The translations under genes were made by a program, and so were the position numbers. Of a stretch of DNA of 64,000 nucleotides, positions 44,370 through 52,447 are shown piece by piece. Numbering within the stretch: position 1 is the first letter of the stretch; each line of letters opens with the position of its first letter. The notes beneath the pieces are model-generated. The model was not told the DNA's origin. It made no database searches and saw nothing but the letters and a program-made list of their open reading frames with translations. The stretch spans positions 26,191 to 90,190 of the forward strand of contig CAYMUL010000014.1 in the NCBI GenBank assembly GCA_964393605.1, read 5' to 3'. The stretch comes from CAYMUL01 sp964393605 (GTDB lineage Bacteria > Bacteroidota > Ignavibacteria > Ignavibacteriales > Ignavibacteriaceae).

Positions 44370-45449
44370 ATGAAGAAATTTTTTATGAATATTTTTGATT
44401 GGATCGATAACCGAATCGATCTAACAAATATGGTCGGATTCATTGGTAAAAAATATGTGCCAATTCATAATCATTCGGTTTGGTATTACTTTGGCGGCGT
44501 TTCTCTGTTTCTTTTTATTATTCAAGTTTTGACCGGCATTCTTTTATTATTCTATTATAAATCAAGCACCGACCTTGCGTATGAGAGTATTCAATTCATT
44601 ATGTCAAAAGTTGAATTCGGTTGGTTAATTAGATCAATTCATTCATGGACGGCGAATCTATTTATACTTACACTTTTCATCCACATGTTCAGTGTGTATT
44701 TTGCAAAAGCGTATCGCAAGCCGAGAGAGATAACCTGGATAACAGGAATGTTGATGTTTTTTTTAGCACTTGCATTCGGATTTAGCGGGTATCTTCTGCC
44801 CTGGAATGAGTTGGCATTCTTCGCTACAAAAGTAGGAACAGATATTATGCACGCAATTCCGATTATCGGAGTGCCAATTATGGAATTCATGCGAGGCGGA
44901 GAAGATGTAACCGGTGCAACGTTATCGCGGTTGTTCGGTTTTCATATTGCTCTATTCCCTGCTCTTTTTTCTTGCCTGCTTTTCTTCCATCTTTTGCTTG
45001 TGCAGCGACAAGGAATGAGTGTTCCGATAGAACTGGAACAGATTCCAAAAACAGAACAGAGAAAAATTCCTTTCTTCCCAAATTTTTTGCTGCGCGATCT
45101 TCTTCTTTGGCTTTTAGTGTTAAATCTTTTAGCTGTTCTTTCTGTTTTTTTTCCTTCACATCTTGGTGCGAAGGCAGATATGTTCGCCCCCGCACCCGAA
45201 GGCATTAAACCTGAATGGTATTTTCTTTTTATGTTTCAAACATTAAAATATATCCCTGCGCAGGTAATCATTATCGATGGCGAAGTTTTAGGAATTTTAT
45301 TGTTCGGCGCCGCAGGATTGCTTTGGATGGCGGTTCCATTCTGGGATACTAAGAGTCCGGAAGGGAAAAAGAATAAACTGGTAAATTACCTCGGCATATT
45401 CGCGATATTATTCATAATAATATTCACTATAATCGGATGGTTAGCATGA
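44370..45449 (+). CDS. Cytochrome b of a bc-type complex (b6 and subunit IV in one chain)
   Basis: A 359-residue integral membrane protein. Four helices of the cytochrome b6 part carry the paired haem histidines (RSIHSWTANLFILTLFIHMF and GFHIALFPALFSCLLFFHLLL). The subunit IV part contains the quinol-site PEW triplet (GIKPEWYFLFMFQTLKYIP). SGYLLPWNELAFFA is the conserved helix C/cd loop. The C-terminal part has about three helices, so it is a compact b6f-like form. No cytochrome c1 or f gene follows; an 11-haem cytochrome is there instead, overlapping by four bases. Confidence 0.93.
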   Translation: MKKFFMNIFDWIDNRIDLTNMVGFIGKKYVPIHNHSVWYYFGGVSLFLFIIQVLTGILLLFYYKSSTDLAYESIQFIMSKVEFGWLIRSIHSWTANLFILTLFIHMFSVYFAKAYRKPREITWITGMLMFFLALAFGFSGYLLPWNELAFFATKVGTDIMHAIPIIGVPIMEFMRGGEDVTGATLSRLFGFHIALFPALFSCLLFFHLLLVQRQGMSVPIELEQIPKTEQRKIPFFPNFLLRDLLLWLLVLNLLAVLSVFFPSHLGAKADMFAPAPEGIKPEWYFLFMFQTLKYIPAQVIIIDGEVLGILLFGAAGLLWMAVPFWDTKSPEGKKNKLVNYLGIFAILFIIIFTIIGWLA

Positions 45450-46915
45450 AAACAATATTAATAGTAGCTTTCGTTTCGACAATTCAGATATCGCTCTTCG
45501 CACAGAATCCTGATGATCAATGTTTTAACTGCCACAATGCGTTGGAAGATAATGCATCAAAGTTATTTCAAACGGATATTCATTACAAAAAAGGAATAAC
45601 ATGCGCGCACTGCCACGGAGGAAACAGCCACACCGATGATATGGAAATTGCAATGAGCAAAAAATCAGGTTATATCGGGATTCCGAAAGGTGATGTAAAA
45701 TCGCTTATTTGTGAAAAGTGCCACGACTCCGAAACGCGCATGCGAAGTTTCAAATCAAATTTGAAAATAGGTCAATTCAAACAATTAAAGGAAAGCGTTC
45801 ACGGAAAAATATCTATAACAGGAAAAGAGAATATAATTCAATGCGTGAACTGTCATGATGTTCATCGAATTCTTCCCGCAAAAGATTTATCCTCCAGCGT
45901 CAATCCTTTGAACATCGTGAACAAGTGTAGTAAATGCCACAGCAGCGCATTGTATATGCGGAATTATAATCCGGGTCTTGCGGTTGATCAAAGAGAGAAA
46001 TATAGAACATCAACACACGGAATTAGAAATAGTAAAGGTGACGCTAAAGTAGCGGAGTGTGCGAGTTGTCATGGAAATCATAACATACTTTCAGCGAAGG
46101 ATGTTCGCTCATCTGTGTATATAACAAACATACCAAAAACCTGCTCTAAATGTCATGCCGATGAAGAATATATGAAGGAATACAATCTGCCGGTGAATCA
46201 GTATCAACAGTTTGTTAATAGTGTTCATGGAAAATCTTTATTAGAAAAAAAAGATTCGGGTGCCCCTTCTTGCAATAGTTGCCACGGAAATCACGGTGCA
46301 ATTCCTCCCGGGGTGGAATCTATTTCCCAAATATGCGGAACATGTCATGCATTAAATGCGGAGCTTTTCAACAGCAGTCCGCATAAAAAAATATTTGACG
46401 AAAAATTACTTCCGGAATGTGAGACTTGCCACGGTAATCATAAGATAGAAGTAGCTACAAATAAATTGCTGGGTGTTGATAAAGATGCGGTCTGTTCCAA
46501 ATGCCATAAAGAAAACGAGAATGAAAAAGGATACAAATCGGCAAAATTGATGAAACAACTTTTAGATACATTGGAAATAAAAATTCAACTTGCCAACAAA
46601 TTAATAGCCGAAGCAGATAACAAAGGAATGGAAATTTCCGATGCTAAATTCAAATTAAGAGATGTAAATCAGGCAAAGCAGGAAGCAAGAACAATGATTC
46701 ATTCTTTTAACGAAGGAAACTTCAAAGAAATAATTTACGACAAAGGTTTAGCAGGCGTTTCATCCGTAATTGAACAAGCTAATGTCGCCGTGGATAATTT
46801 CTATTTTAGAAGATATGGACTTGTAATTTTCATAATCATTGTCAGCTATTTATCTGTTGTTCTTTTTCTATATATAAAAAGACTGGACAAAAAAAATATT
46901 AATAAACAAATATGA
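45446..46915 (+). CDS. 11-haem membrane-anchored cytochrome c
   Basis: A 489-residue protein with a signal peptide (ILIVAFVSTIQISLFAQ), 11 CxxCH sites (CFNCH to CSKCH), a helical stalk of about 75 residues (LLDTLEIKIQLANKLIAEA) and one C-terminal membrane helix (LVIFIIIVSYLSVVLFLYI). I start it at ATG 45446, which overlaps the cytochrome b stop as ATGA. Sited where bc complexes have cytochrome c1, it probably accepts electrons from the Rieske protein and passes them to the periplasmic haem network. The stalk before the anchor resembles the C-terminal helix region of some octahaem cytochromes. Confidence 0.88.
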   Translation: MKTILIVAFVSTIQISLFAQNPDDQCFNCHNALEDNASKLFQTDIHYKKGITCAHCHGGNSHTDDMEIAMSKKSGYIGIPKGDVKSLICEKCHDSETRMRSFKSNLKIGQFKQLKESVHGKISITGKENIIQCVNCHDVHRILPAKDLSSSVNPLNIVNKCSKCHSSALYMRNYNPGLAVDQREKYRTSTHGIRNSKGDAKVAECASCHGNHNILSAKDVRSSVYITNIPKTCSKCHADEEYMKEYNLPVNQYQQFVNSVHGKSLLEKKDSGAPSCNSCHGNHGAIPPGVESISQICGTCHALNAELFNSSPHKKIFDEKLLPECETCHGNHKIEVATNKLLGVDKDAVCSKCHKENENEKGYKSAKLMKQLLDTLEIKIQLANKLIAEADNKGMEISDAKFKLRDVNQAKQEARTMIHSFNEGNFKEIIYDKGLAGVSSVIEQANVAVDNFYFRRYGLVIFIIIVSYLSVVLFLYIKRLDKKNINKQI

Positions 46916-46963
46916 AAACTTTAGAATTAATATCGCCGAATGGAAAGATTATTAGGAGTAAAA

Positions 46964-48574
46964 ATGGATAACAATTCAAATCAAAAAATTGATAAACTTT
47001 TGGAAATAGTTCAACGACTCGAGGAGAGAATTTCAAACATTGAAGACAGTTATGGAATTTCACAACCGGAAGAAATGGATGAATTAAAAGAAAATATTGT
47101 TACACAACGGCGAGAAGAATCGCTTGAACAGGCAATAGGAAAAGGATGGTTTGCTAAATTAGGAATTGTTGTTCTTCTTGTTGGGTTGATGCTTTTTTTA
47201 CGCACTTCAATCGGCGATTCCGCTCCAATTGTTCCGAGTCTTATAGGTTTAATTTTAGCGGCAATCATATTCATCGGTTCATGGAAGTTCAAAACATCAT
47301 ACTCGCAAATTTCCGGCTACTTGTTGGGCGGGTCATTAATACTGATTTATTTTTCGGTTGTACGGCTTCATTTTTTCGCAGAGGTAAAAGTTATAGATTC
47401 CCGTACGTTGATAGTTTTTCTATTGTTATTGGTTACCATCTTTCATTTCATTGTTGCAATAAAAAAAGAATCTCTCAACTTTGCAATCTGGAGTGTAATA
47501 CTCGGATGTCTTACGGCTCTGATCAGCGATAACTATATTTTCATTTTTTCATTGCTCACAGCAATAGGATTGACAGTTGTTTATCTGAAAATAAATTTAG
47601 GGTGGATTAATCTTCTTTACTTCGGAATATTTTTCACTTATTTGACACATTTTTTATGGTTCATTAATAATCCATTTCTCGGTCATGAAATAAGTGCGCT
47701 CAATTTACCGTGGCATCTTCCGGTGATTTTAGTTTATTCAATAATCTTTTCTATGGGCAATTTAATTTCAAAAGATGAACCGAAAGAAAATTATGTTGCC
47801 GCCTCAATTTCATTTATGAATGCGATATTCGGTTACGGTTTAATGTTGGTTGCGTCATTAATTTCGCCATTCGAATTAGTTGGCTATTTCCATCTATTTG
47901 CTGCCATCGTATTTATATTAGTCTCGATTTTTTATTGGCAAAGGCAGAAAAGTATATTCTCGACATTTATAAATGCAATGACCGGATATGCCGCTTTGAG
48001 TTTTGCGATAATAAATTTGTTCAGCGGCACCGATCTTTTTGTTGTGTTGTGCTGGCAGAGTCTACTTGTTGTTTCAACGGCAATATGGTTCCGTTCAAAA
48101 TATATTATCGTAACTAACTTTATAATTTTCATCTTAATTTTCTTCGCCTATCTGCTTATGGTTGATATAGTAACTTTTACATCGATTAGCTTTGGATTGG
48201 TTGCATTAATTACGGCAAGAATTCTAAATTGGAAAAAAGCATCTTTAAATCTTCAATCGGAACAGATGCGAAACGGTTATCTTATAACTGCATTAATAGT
48301 AATTCCATATTCATTCTATCATTCACTTTCGGCAAATTACGTAGCTTATTCATGGGCGGCAGTTGCAATGGTGTATTATTGGTTAAGCAGTCTTCTACAC
48401 AATATAAAGTACAGATGGATGTCTGTTGCAACAATGCTGATGACTACAATTTACGTTATTATCTTCGGAATTAGTTCTGACAGTACTGTTGATAGAATTT
48501 TTTCTTTTATTTTTGTCGGGATTTTGTTGCTTGCAATGTCTCTTCTCTACACGAAGAAAAGCAAACAGAAATGA
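46964..48574 (+). CDS. DUF2339-like polytopic membrane protein
   Basis: A 536-residue protein: a short cytoplasmic coiled coil (KIDKLLEIVQRLEERISNIE), a linker ending in IGKGWFAKLGIVVLLVGLMLFLR, which is the DUF2339 entry signature, then about 14 membrane helices. I start at ATG 46964 because TTAGGAG lies six bases before it; the ATG at 46940 would add eight residues. Function of the family is unknown. It lies 48 bases after the cytochrome cluster on the same strand and may be co-transcribed, but nothing in it binds haem. Confidence 0.78.
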   Translation: MDNNSNQKIDKLLEIVQRLEERISNIEDSYGISQPEEMDELKENIVTQRREESLEQAIGKGWFAKLGIVVLLVGLMLFLRTSIGDSAPIVPSLIGLILAAIIFIGSWKFKTSYSQISGYLLGGSLILIYFSVVRLHFFAEVKVIDSRTLIVFLLLLVTIFHFIVAIKKESLNFAIWSVILGCLTALISDNYIFIFSLLTAIGLTVVYLKINLGWINLLYFGIFFTYLTHFLWFINNPFLGHEISALNLPWHLPVILVYSIIFSMGNLISKDEPKENYVAASISFMNAIFGYGLMLVASLISPFELVGYFHLFAAIVFILVSIFYWQRQKSIFSTFINAMTGYAALSFAIINLFSGTDLFVVLCWQSLLVVSTAIWFRSKYIIVTNFIIFILIFFAYLLMVDIVTFTSISFGLVALITARILNWKKASLNLQSEQMRNGYLITALIVIPYSFYHSLSANYVAYSWAAVAMVYYWLSSLLHNIKYRWMSVATMLMTTIYVIIFGISSDSTVDRIFSFIFVGILLLAMSLLYTKKSKQK

Positions 48575-48598
48575 TCGAATAATTTTCTTGCAACGTTA

Positions 48599-49738
48599 CT
48601 AAATCAGCATTGAGATGATTTCATCGCACACGGCAAAACCTTTTGCGGTTAAAATGATTTTGTCCCGTTCATCTCTCAAAAAACCTTCCGCCTTAAGTTT
48701 ATTAAAAATAGAAATCTTGCTTTCGATCCAATCATATCCTGCGAGCGATTGAATTTTCTTTTTGTTGATTCCGCTACTGCGAAGTGAAAGTAAAATATAT
48801 TCTTCAAGATATTTTTCATCGGAAATAATTTCGAATCCGGCTTCGCCGTTTTGCTTTTCATTCACATTCAGTAAATAAAAAGTTAAAGAAGAAAAATTCC
48901 ACCATCTTTTTCTTTTTATAAAAGAATGAGCAGAAGTTCCGATTCCCAAATATTCTTCGCCGTTCCAATAAAATTTGTTGTGAAGACATTCATAATTTTC
49001 TTTTGCAAAGTTTGAAACTTCATATTGCGCAAAGCCGCATTTATCAAGCTCTTCGATGGTATATTGATAAAGATCGGCGTCGTAGTCTTCACTCTGCATT
49101 TTAATTTTTCCGTCGAGAACCATTTTGTTGAGAATTGTTCCTCGTTCCAAAATTAAACTGTACGCGGAAATATGTTTAACAGGAAGTTGCGTCGCGATTG
49201 ATAAATTATTTTTCCATCGTTCTTTTGTTTGTGCCGGCAAATTGAAAATTAAATCGAGACTAATATTTTCAAAGCCGAGATTAGCCGCATCCTCAATTGT
49301 TTTTATAGCTGTTGCCTTGTCGTGAATTCGCGTAAGAAATTTTAATTCATCTTCATCAAAAGATTGAATGCCAACGCTGAGCCGATTGACGCCTGCGGAT
49401 TTGAATGCCGCGAGTTTTTCTTTTGCAACTGTGCCGGGATTTGCCTCGAGCGTAATCTCCGCTTTTTCAGAAACTAAAAAATTTGCTCTAATTGTTTCAA
49501 TTATTTCAGCGATGTAATCGGGCGACATAAACGAAGGAGTGCCTCCGCCGAAATAAATCGAGTCAAAAAAATATTCTTCGCAATAAGTTTTGTAAAAAGC
49601 TATCTCTTTCTTTAATGCAGAAAGATAATTTTTTACATCATTGTAATTGATGATTGAATAAAAATCGCAGTAAATACATTTATGATCACAAAAAGGAATG
49701 TGAACATAAAAGCCGGCAGAAATTTTACCGCGCGTCAT
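48599..49738 (-). CDS. hemW: Radical SAM protein HemW (coproporphyrinogen III oxidase-like)
   Basis: A 379-residue radical-SAM enzyme. The cluster motif is C17-x3-C21-x2-C24 (FCDHKCIYCDFYS), preceded by HIPF, followed by YFGGGTPSFM and the HemW-type C-terminal domain. HemW proteins are haem chaperones for respiratory enzymes and differ from true HemN by lacking the fourth cysteine after the triplet, as here (CDF rather than CxC). I start it at the ATG 49738 that overlaps the stop of the upstream 72-residue gene (TGATG). A haem chaperone close to a large haem cluster may be coincidence. Confidence 0.9.
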   Translation of the reverse strand: MTRGKISAGFYVHIPFCDHKCIYCDFYSIINYNDVKNYLSALKKEIAFYKTYCEEYFFDSIYFGGGTPSFMSPDYIAEIIETIRANFLVSEKAEITLEANPGTVAKEKLAAFKSAGVNRLSVGIQSFDEDELKFLTRIHDKATAIKTIEDAANLGFENISLDLIFNLPAQTKERWKNNLSIATQLPVKHISAYSLILERGTILNKMVLDGKIKMQSEDYDADLYQYTIEELDKCGFAQYEVSNFAKENYECLHNKFYWNGEEYLGIGTSAHSFIKRKRWWNFSSLTFYLLNVNEKQNGEAGFEIISDEKYLEEYILLSLRSSGINKKKIQSLAGYDWIESKISIFNKLKAEGFLRDERDKIILTAKGFAVCDEIISMLI

Positions 49739-49956
49739 CAATAGTCATCATACACACCTTCGGTAACCGGAAAACTGTAAGAAAATTCCTGATAGTGCAA
49801 GTTATCTTCTGTAGTGTGGAATTTTATATCTTCCGCTTCTTCAACAAGAAAAATTGCTTTCATCATTTTGTTTTTCGGAAGGATGTGAAGGAGTTCTTCG
49901 GGAATTTCAACCATTCCCGCTTTAGTAATTTTGATGTTCGTTTCGAATGCTTTCAT
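49738..49956 (-). CDS. Small protein of unknown function upstream of hemW
   Basis: A 72-residue protein (start MKAFETNIKITKAGMVEIPEE) preceded by AAAGGATTAGAA. The N-terminal beta strands with MVEIPEELLHILP resemble the swapped-hairpin AbrB or small antitoxin style of sequence, and the tail is acidic and aromatic. The stop shares a base with the hemW start, so it is translationally coupled. No toxin gene is adjacent. I cannot name a family. Confidence 0.55.
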   Translation of the reverse strand: MKAFETNIKITKAGMVEIPEELLHILPKNKMMKAIFLVEEAEDIKFHTTEDNLHYQEFSYSFPVTEGVYDDY

Positions 49957-49981
49957 TTCTAATCCTTTGCTAAAGAAAAAA

Positions 49982-51682
49982 TTAATTTATGCCCATCAAT
50001 TCTTTAGCACCCTTAATGCTTGCGTCACCGATGATTTCACCGCTCATCAGTTTTGCAACTTCCTTAATTCGCTCATCAAGATTCAAATATTTTACTTCGC
50101 TCGATACTCGTCCGTTCGTCGAAATTTTTTCAACTGCAAAATGATGTTGCGCCATTCCCGCAATTTGCGGAAGATGCGTTATCGCAATTATTTGATGATA
50201 CGCCGCAAGCTCTTTTAATGCGGTTCCGACGAACTGCGCAACCCTTCCGCTTATGCCCGTATCGATCTCATCGAAAATTAAAAGAGGAAGTTTATCGCTT
50301 TTTGCAAGTATAGTTTTTAAAGCAAGCATGACGCGGGAAATTTCCCCTCCGCTTGCAACTTTTGTTAGTGGCTTTATGTTTTCGCCAACGTTTGTGGAGA
50401 TATAAAATTCAATTTCATCAACTCCGTTTTGTGATGCGGCAATTTCTTTTCCCTCTATCAAAACAGAATTTGAGTTCCCGTTTTCTTCTGCCGAAAAATT
50501 TACACTGAACTTCGCTTTAGCAATTCCGAGAGTAGCTAAAACTTCAACGACATCTTTTTCAATTTTCTTGGATGCAACTTTTCTTTTTTGCGAAAGAGAT
50601 AACGCGAGCTTGCCGCATTCTTTTTTTGCTTCAATAATTTTCTTTTTTAAAGAGGAGATTTCTTCCTCAAAGTTTTGCGATACGGAAATTTCTTTCGCAA
50701 TTTTTTCTCGATGTTCTAAAATGGCTTTCATGGAGCCGCCGAATTTTTTCTTTAAAAGATTAATTGAAGCAAGCCGCTTCCGAATATCTTCAAGACCTTC
50801 AGGGTCGAGATCAATTTTGTTTTTATAGTTTCGAACAAAAGAAGCAATGTCGGAAATTAATGTAAGTGCTTGATTTGCTTCATCAGCCGGCTCGTCGAAA
50901 GTTTTATCGATCCTTTGCAATTCGTTGAGCTGTTGCGAAATTTTTGTCATCGCATCTTGAATTGCATTTTCGTTTTCATAAAGAGTGTCATAGACGGCAT
51001 TAGTCAACTCGAGAAGTTTTTCGGAGTTTTCTAATATTTTTAATTGCGCTTCGATCTCTGCATCTTCATTCTCTTGTGGAGAAACCGCGTCAATTTCTTT
51101 TAATTGAAATTCATAAAAAGATTCTTTTTCTTTAATTGATTTTTCTTCTTTCAGAAGCCGTTCAAGTTCAGCATTCAATTTATTTAAAGAAGAAAATGAA
51201 GCTCGATATTCATTCAATTCATTTTCCAATGAAGCGAACTGATCGACAAATTCGATATGCGTTTCCGTTCGCAACAATGATTGATGTTCGTGTTGCCCGT
51301 GCAAATCAACAAGCAAATTTCCAATTTCTTTAATTATAGAAAGTGAAACGGGAGTATCATTCACAAAGCATCTGTTCGAACCTTTAAGAGAAATTTCTCT
51401 GCGCATAATTAGTTCATCGCGGAAGTCGAGATCTTTATCGTCGAATAGTTTTTTTAATTTTTTATTTCCATCAACATTAAAGATTGCTTCAACGATTGAT
51501 TTATCCGCGCCTTTACGAACCACATCGCTTGCGGCTCTGTCGCCAAGTATTAAACCCATTGCATCAATCAAAATAGATTTACCCGCGCCGGTTTCGCCGG
51601 TGATAATATTCAAACCCGCAAAAAAACGAATATCAATTTTTTCGATGAGGGCGTAATCTTTTATGTAGATCGATTTTAACAT
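49982..51682 (-). CDS. recN: DNA repair protein RecN
   Basis: A 566-residue SMC-like ATPase. Walker A is GETGAGKS (29-36) in the N-terminal lobe, long coiled-coil arms span about 150-370, and the C-terminal lobe has the ABC signature VASGGEISRVMLALK, Walker B LLIFDEIDTGISG and the D/H loop ITHLPQIA. Typical RecN length. It acts in double-strand break repair by recombination. Two bases separate it from the upstream Nudix gene, so both are probably on one transcript. Confidence 0.96.
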   Translation of the reverse strand: MLKSIYIKDYALIEKIDIRFFAGLNIITGETGAGKSILIDAMGLILGDRAASDVVRKGADKSIVEAIFNVDGNKKLKKLFDDKDLDFRDELIMRREISLKGSNRCFVNDTPVSLSIIKEIGNLLVDLHGQHEHQSLLRTETHIEFVDQFASLENELNEYRASFSSLNKLNAELERLLKEEKSIKEKESFYEFQLKEIDAVSPQENEDAEIEAQLKILENSEKLLELTNAVYDTLYENENAIQDAMTKISQQLNELQRIDKTFDEPADEANQALTLISDIASFVRNYKNKIDLDPEGLEDIRKRLASINLLKKKFGGSMKAILEHREKIAKEISVSQNFEEEISSLKKKIIEAKKECGKLALSLSQKRKVASKKIEKDVVEVLATLGIAKAKFSVNFSAEENGNSNSVLIEGKEIAASQNGVDEIEFYISTNVGENIKPLTKVASGGEISRVMLALKTILAKSDKLPLLIFDEIDTGISGRVAQFVGTALKELAAYHQIIAITHLPQIAGMAQHHFAVEKISTNGRVSSEVKYLNLDERIKEVAKLMSGEIIGDASIKGAKELMGIN

Positions 51683-51683
51683 T

Positions 51684-52223
51684 TTAATTGTTTGCTAAAT
51701 GTAGTTTCGCTAAAGTAATTCCGCTGATGGTTTTTGCGTCGATGATTTCACCGCTCAGAATTTTTTCATCAATTTCTTTTAATGAATATTGATGAACTTC
51801 CATTCCGCTTTCACCTTCTTCGCGGTTGATTTTTCCGAACGATAATTCTTCCGCAAGAAAGATGTGAAGAATTTCGGTGCAAAATCCAGGTGTAGTTGAA
51901 ATGCTTCCAAGTTTAGAAATTTTTCCGGCAACAAATCCGGTTTCTTCTTCAAGTTCTCGCAATGCGCATTCACGCGGGTCTTCGCCGTAATTTAATTTTC
52001 CCGCAGGAAGTTCCAATAAAAATTTTTGTAGTGGATAGCGGAATTGTGTTACCATCAATATTTTGTATTCAGGGGTAAGCGCAACAACAACGGCTCCTCC
52101 GGGATGAACAACAACTTCTCGAATACTTTTATTCCCCGTTTCTTTGTAAACAATATCATCAACTATTATGTCGAACACTTTTCCTGAAAATATCGCGCTG
52201 CTTTTTTCTAATGTATGATTCAT
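51684..52223 (-). CDS. Nudix hydrolase (ADP-ribose pyrophosphatase-like)
   Basis: A 179-residue enzyme with a perfect Nudix box: G-x5-E-x7-REL-x-EE-x-GF in KLNYGEDPRECALRELEEET. Residues HPGGAVVVALTP and QFRYPLQKFLLELPAGK before it are typical of ADP-ribose or nucleoside-diphosphate-sugar pyrophosphatases (NudF-type). It cleaves X-linked nucleoside diphosphates in the cytoplasm, a housecleaning role. First gene of a leftward unit with recN. Confidence 0.92.
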   Translation of the reverse strand: MNHTLEKSSAIFSGKVFDIIVDDIVYKETGNKSIREVVVHPGGAVVVALTPEYKILMVTQFRYPLQKFLLELPAGKLNYGEDPRECALRELEEETGFVAGKISKLGSISTTPGFCTEILHIFLAEELSFGKINREEGESGMEVHQYSLKEIDEKILSGEIIDAKTISGITLAKLHLANN

Positions 52224-52447
52224 CTATTCTTTCAAAATATTTGTTACAAAAATAAGAAAAATGAAATTGGGGAATAATGTATTAATTCTGTACGCGGAGG
52301 ACCTGGATTTAAAAAGATTGTGGCTTTAAATTTAAGTAACCCTATAACACAACGGAATACATGGTTTGATAAAATGAGAATGAGATTTCTAAAAACGATA
52401 ATTCTATTAAAAAATTCTGCAAAAGAAATTGTAAAACAAATTTAAGA

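Noticed and set aside
44887..45208. Three overlapping frames of 78-102 residues on both strands inside the cytochrome b gene
   Set aside because: Cytochrome b is complete and conserved through this stretch; the frames lack ribosome sites and have Lys/Arg- or Ser/Phe-skewed composition typical of shadows.
37400..46915. Repeated CxxCH-containing DNA as a CRISPR or tandem repeat array
   Set aside because: The repetition is at the protein level only, with irregular spacing and diverged DNA; no constant repeat with spacers exists here or elsewhere in the window.
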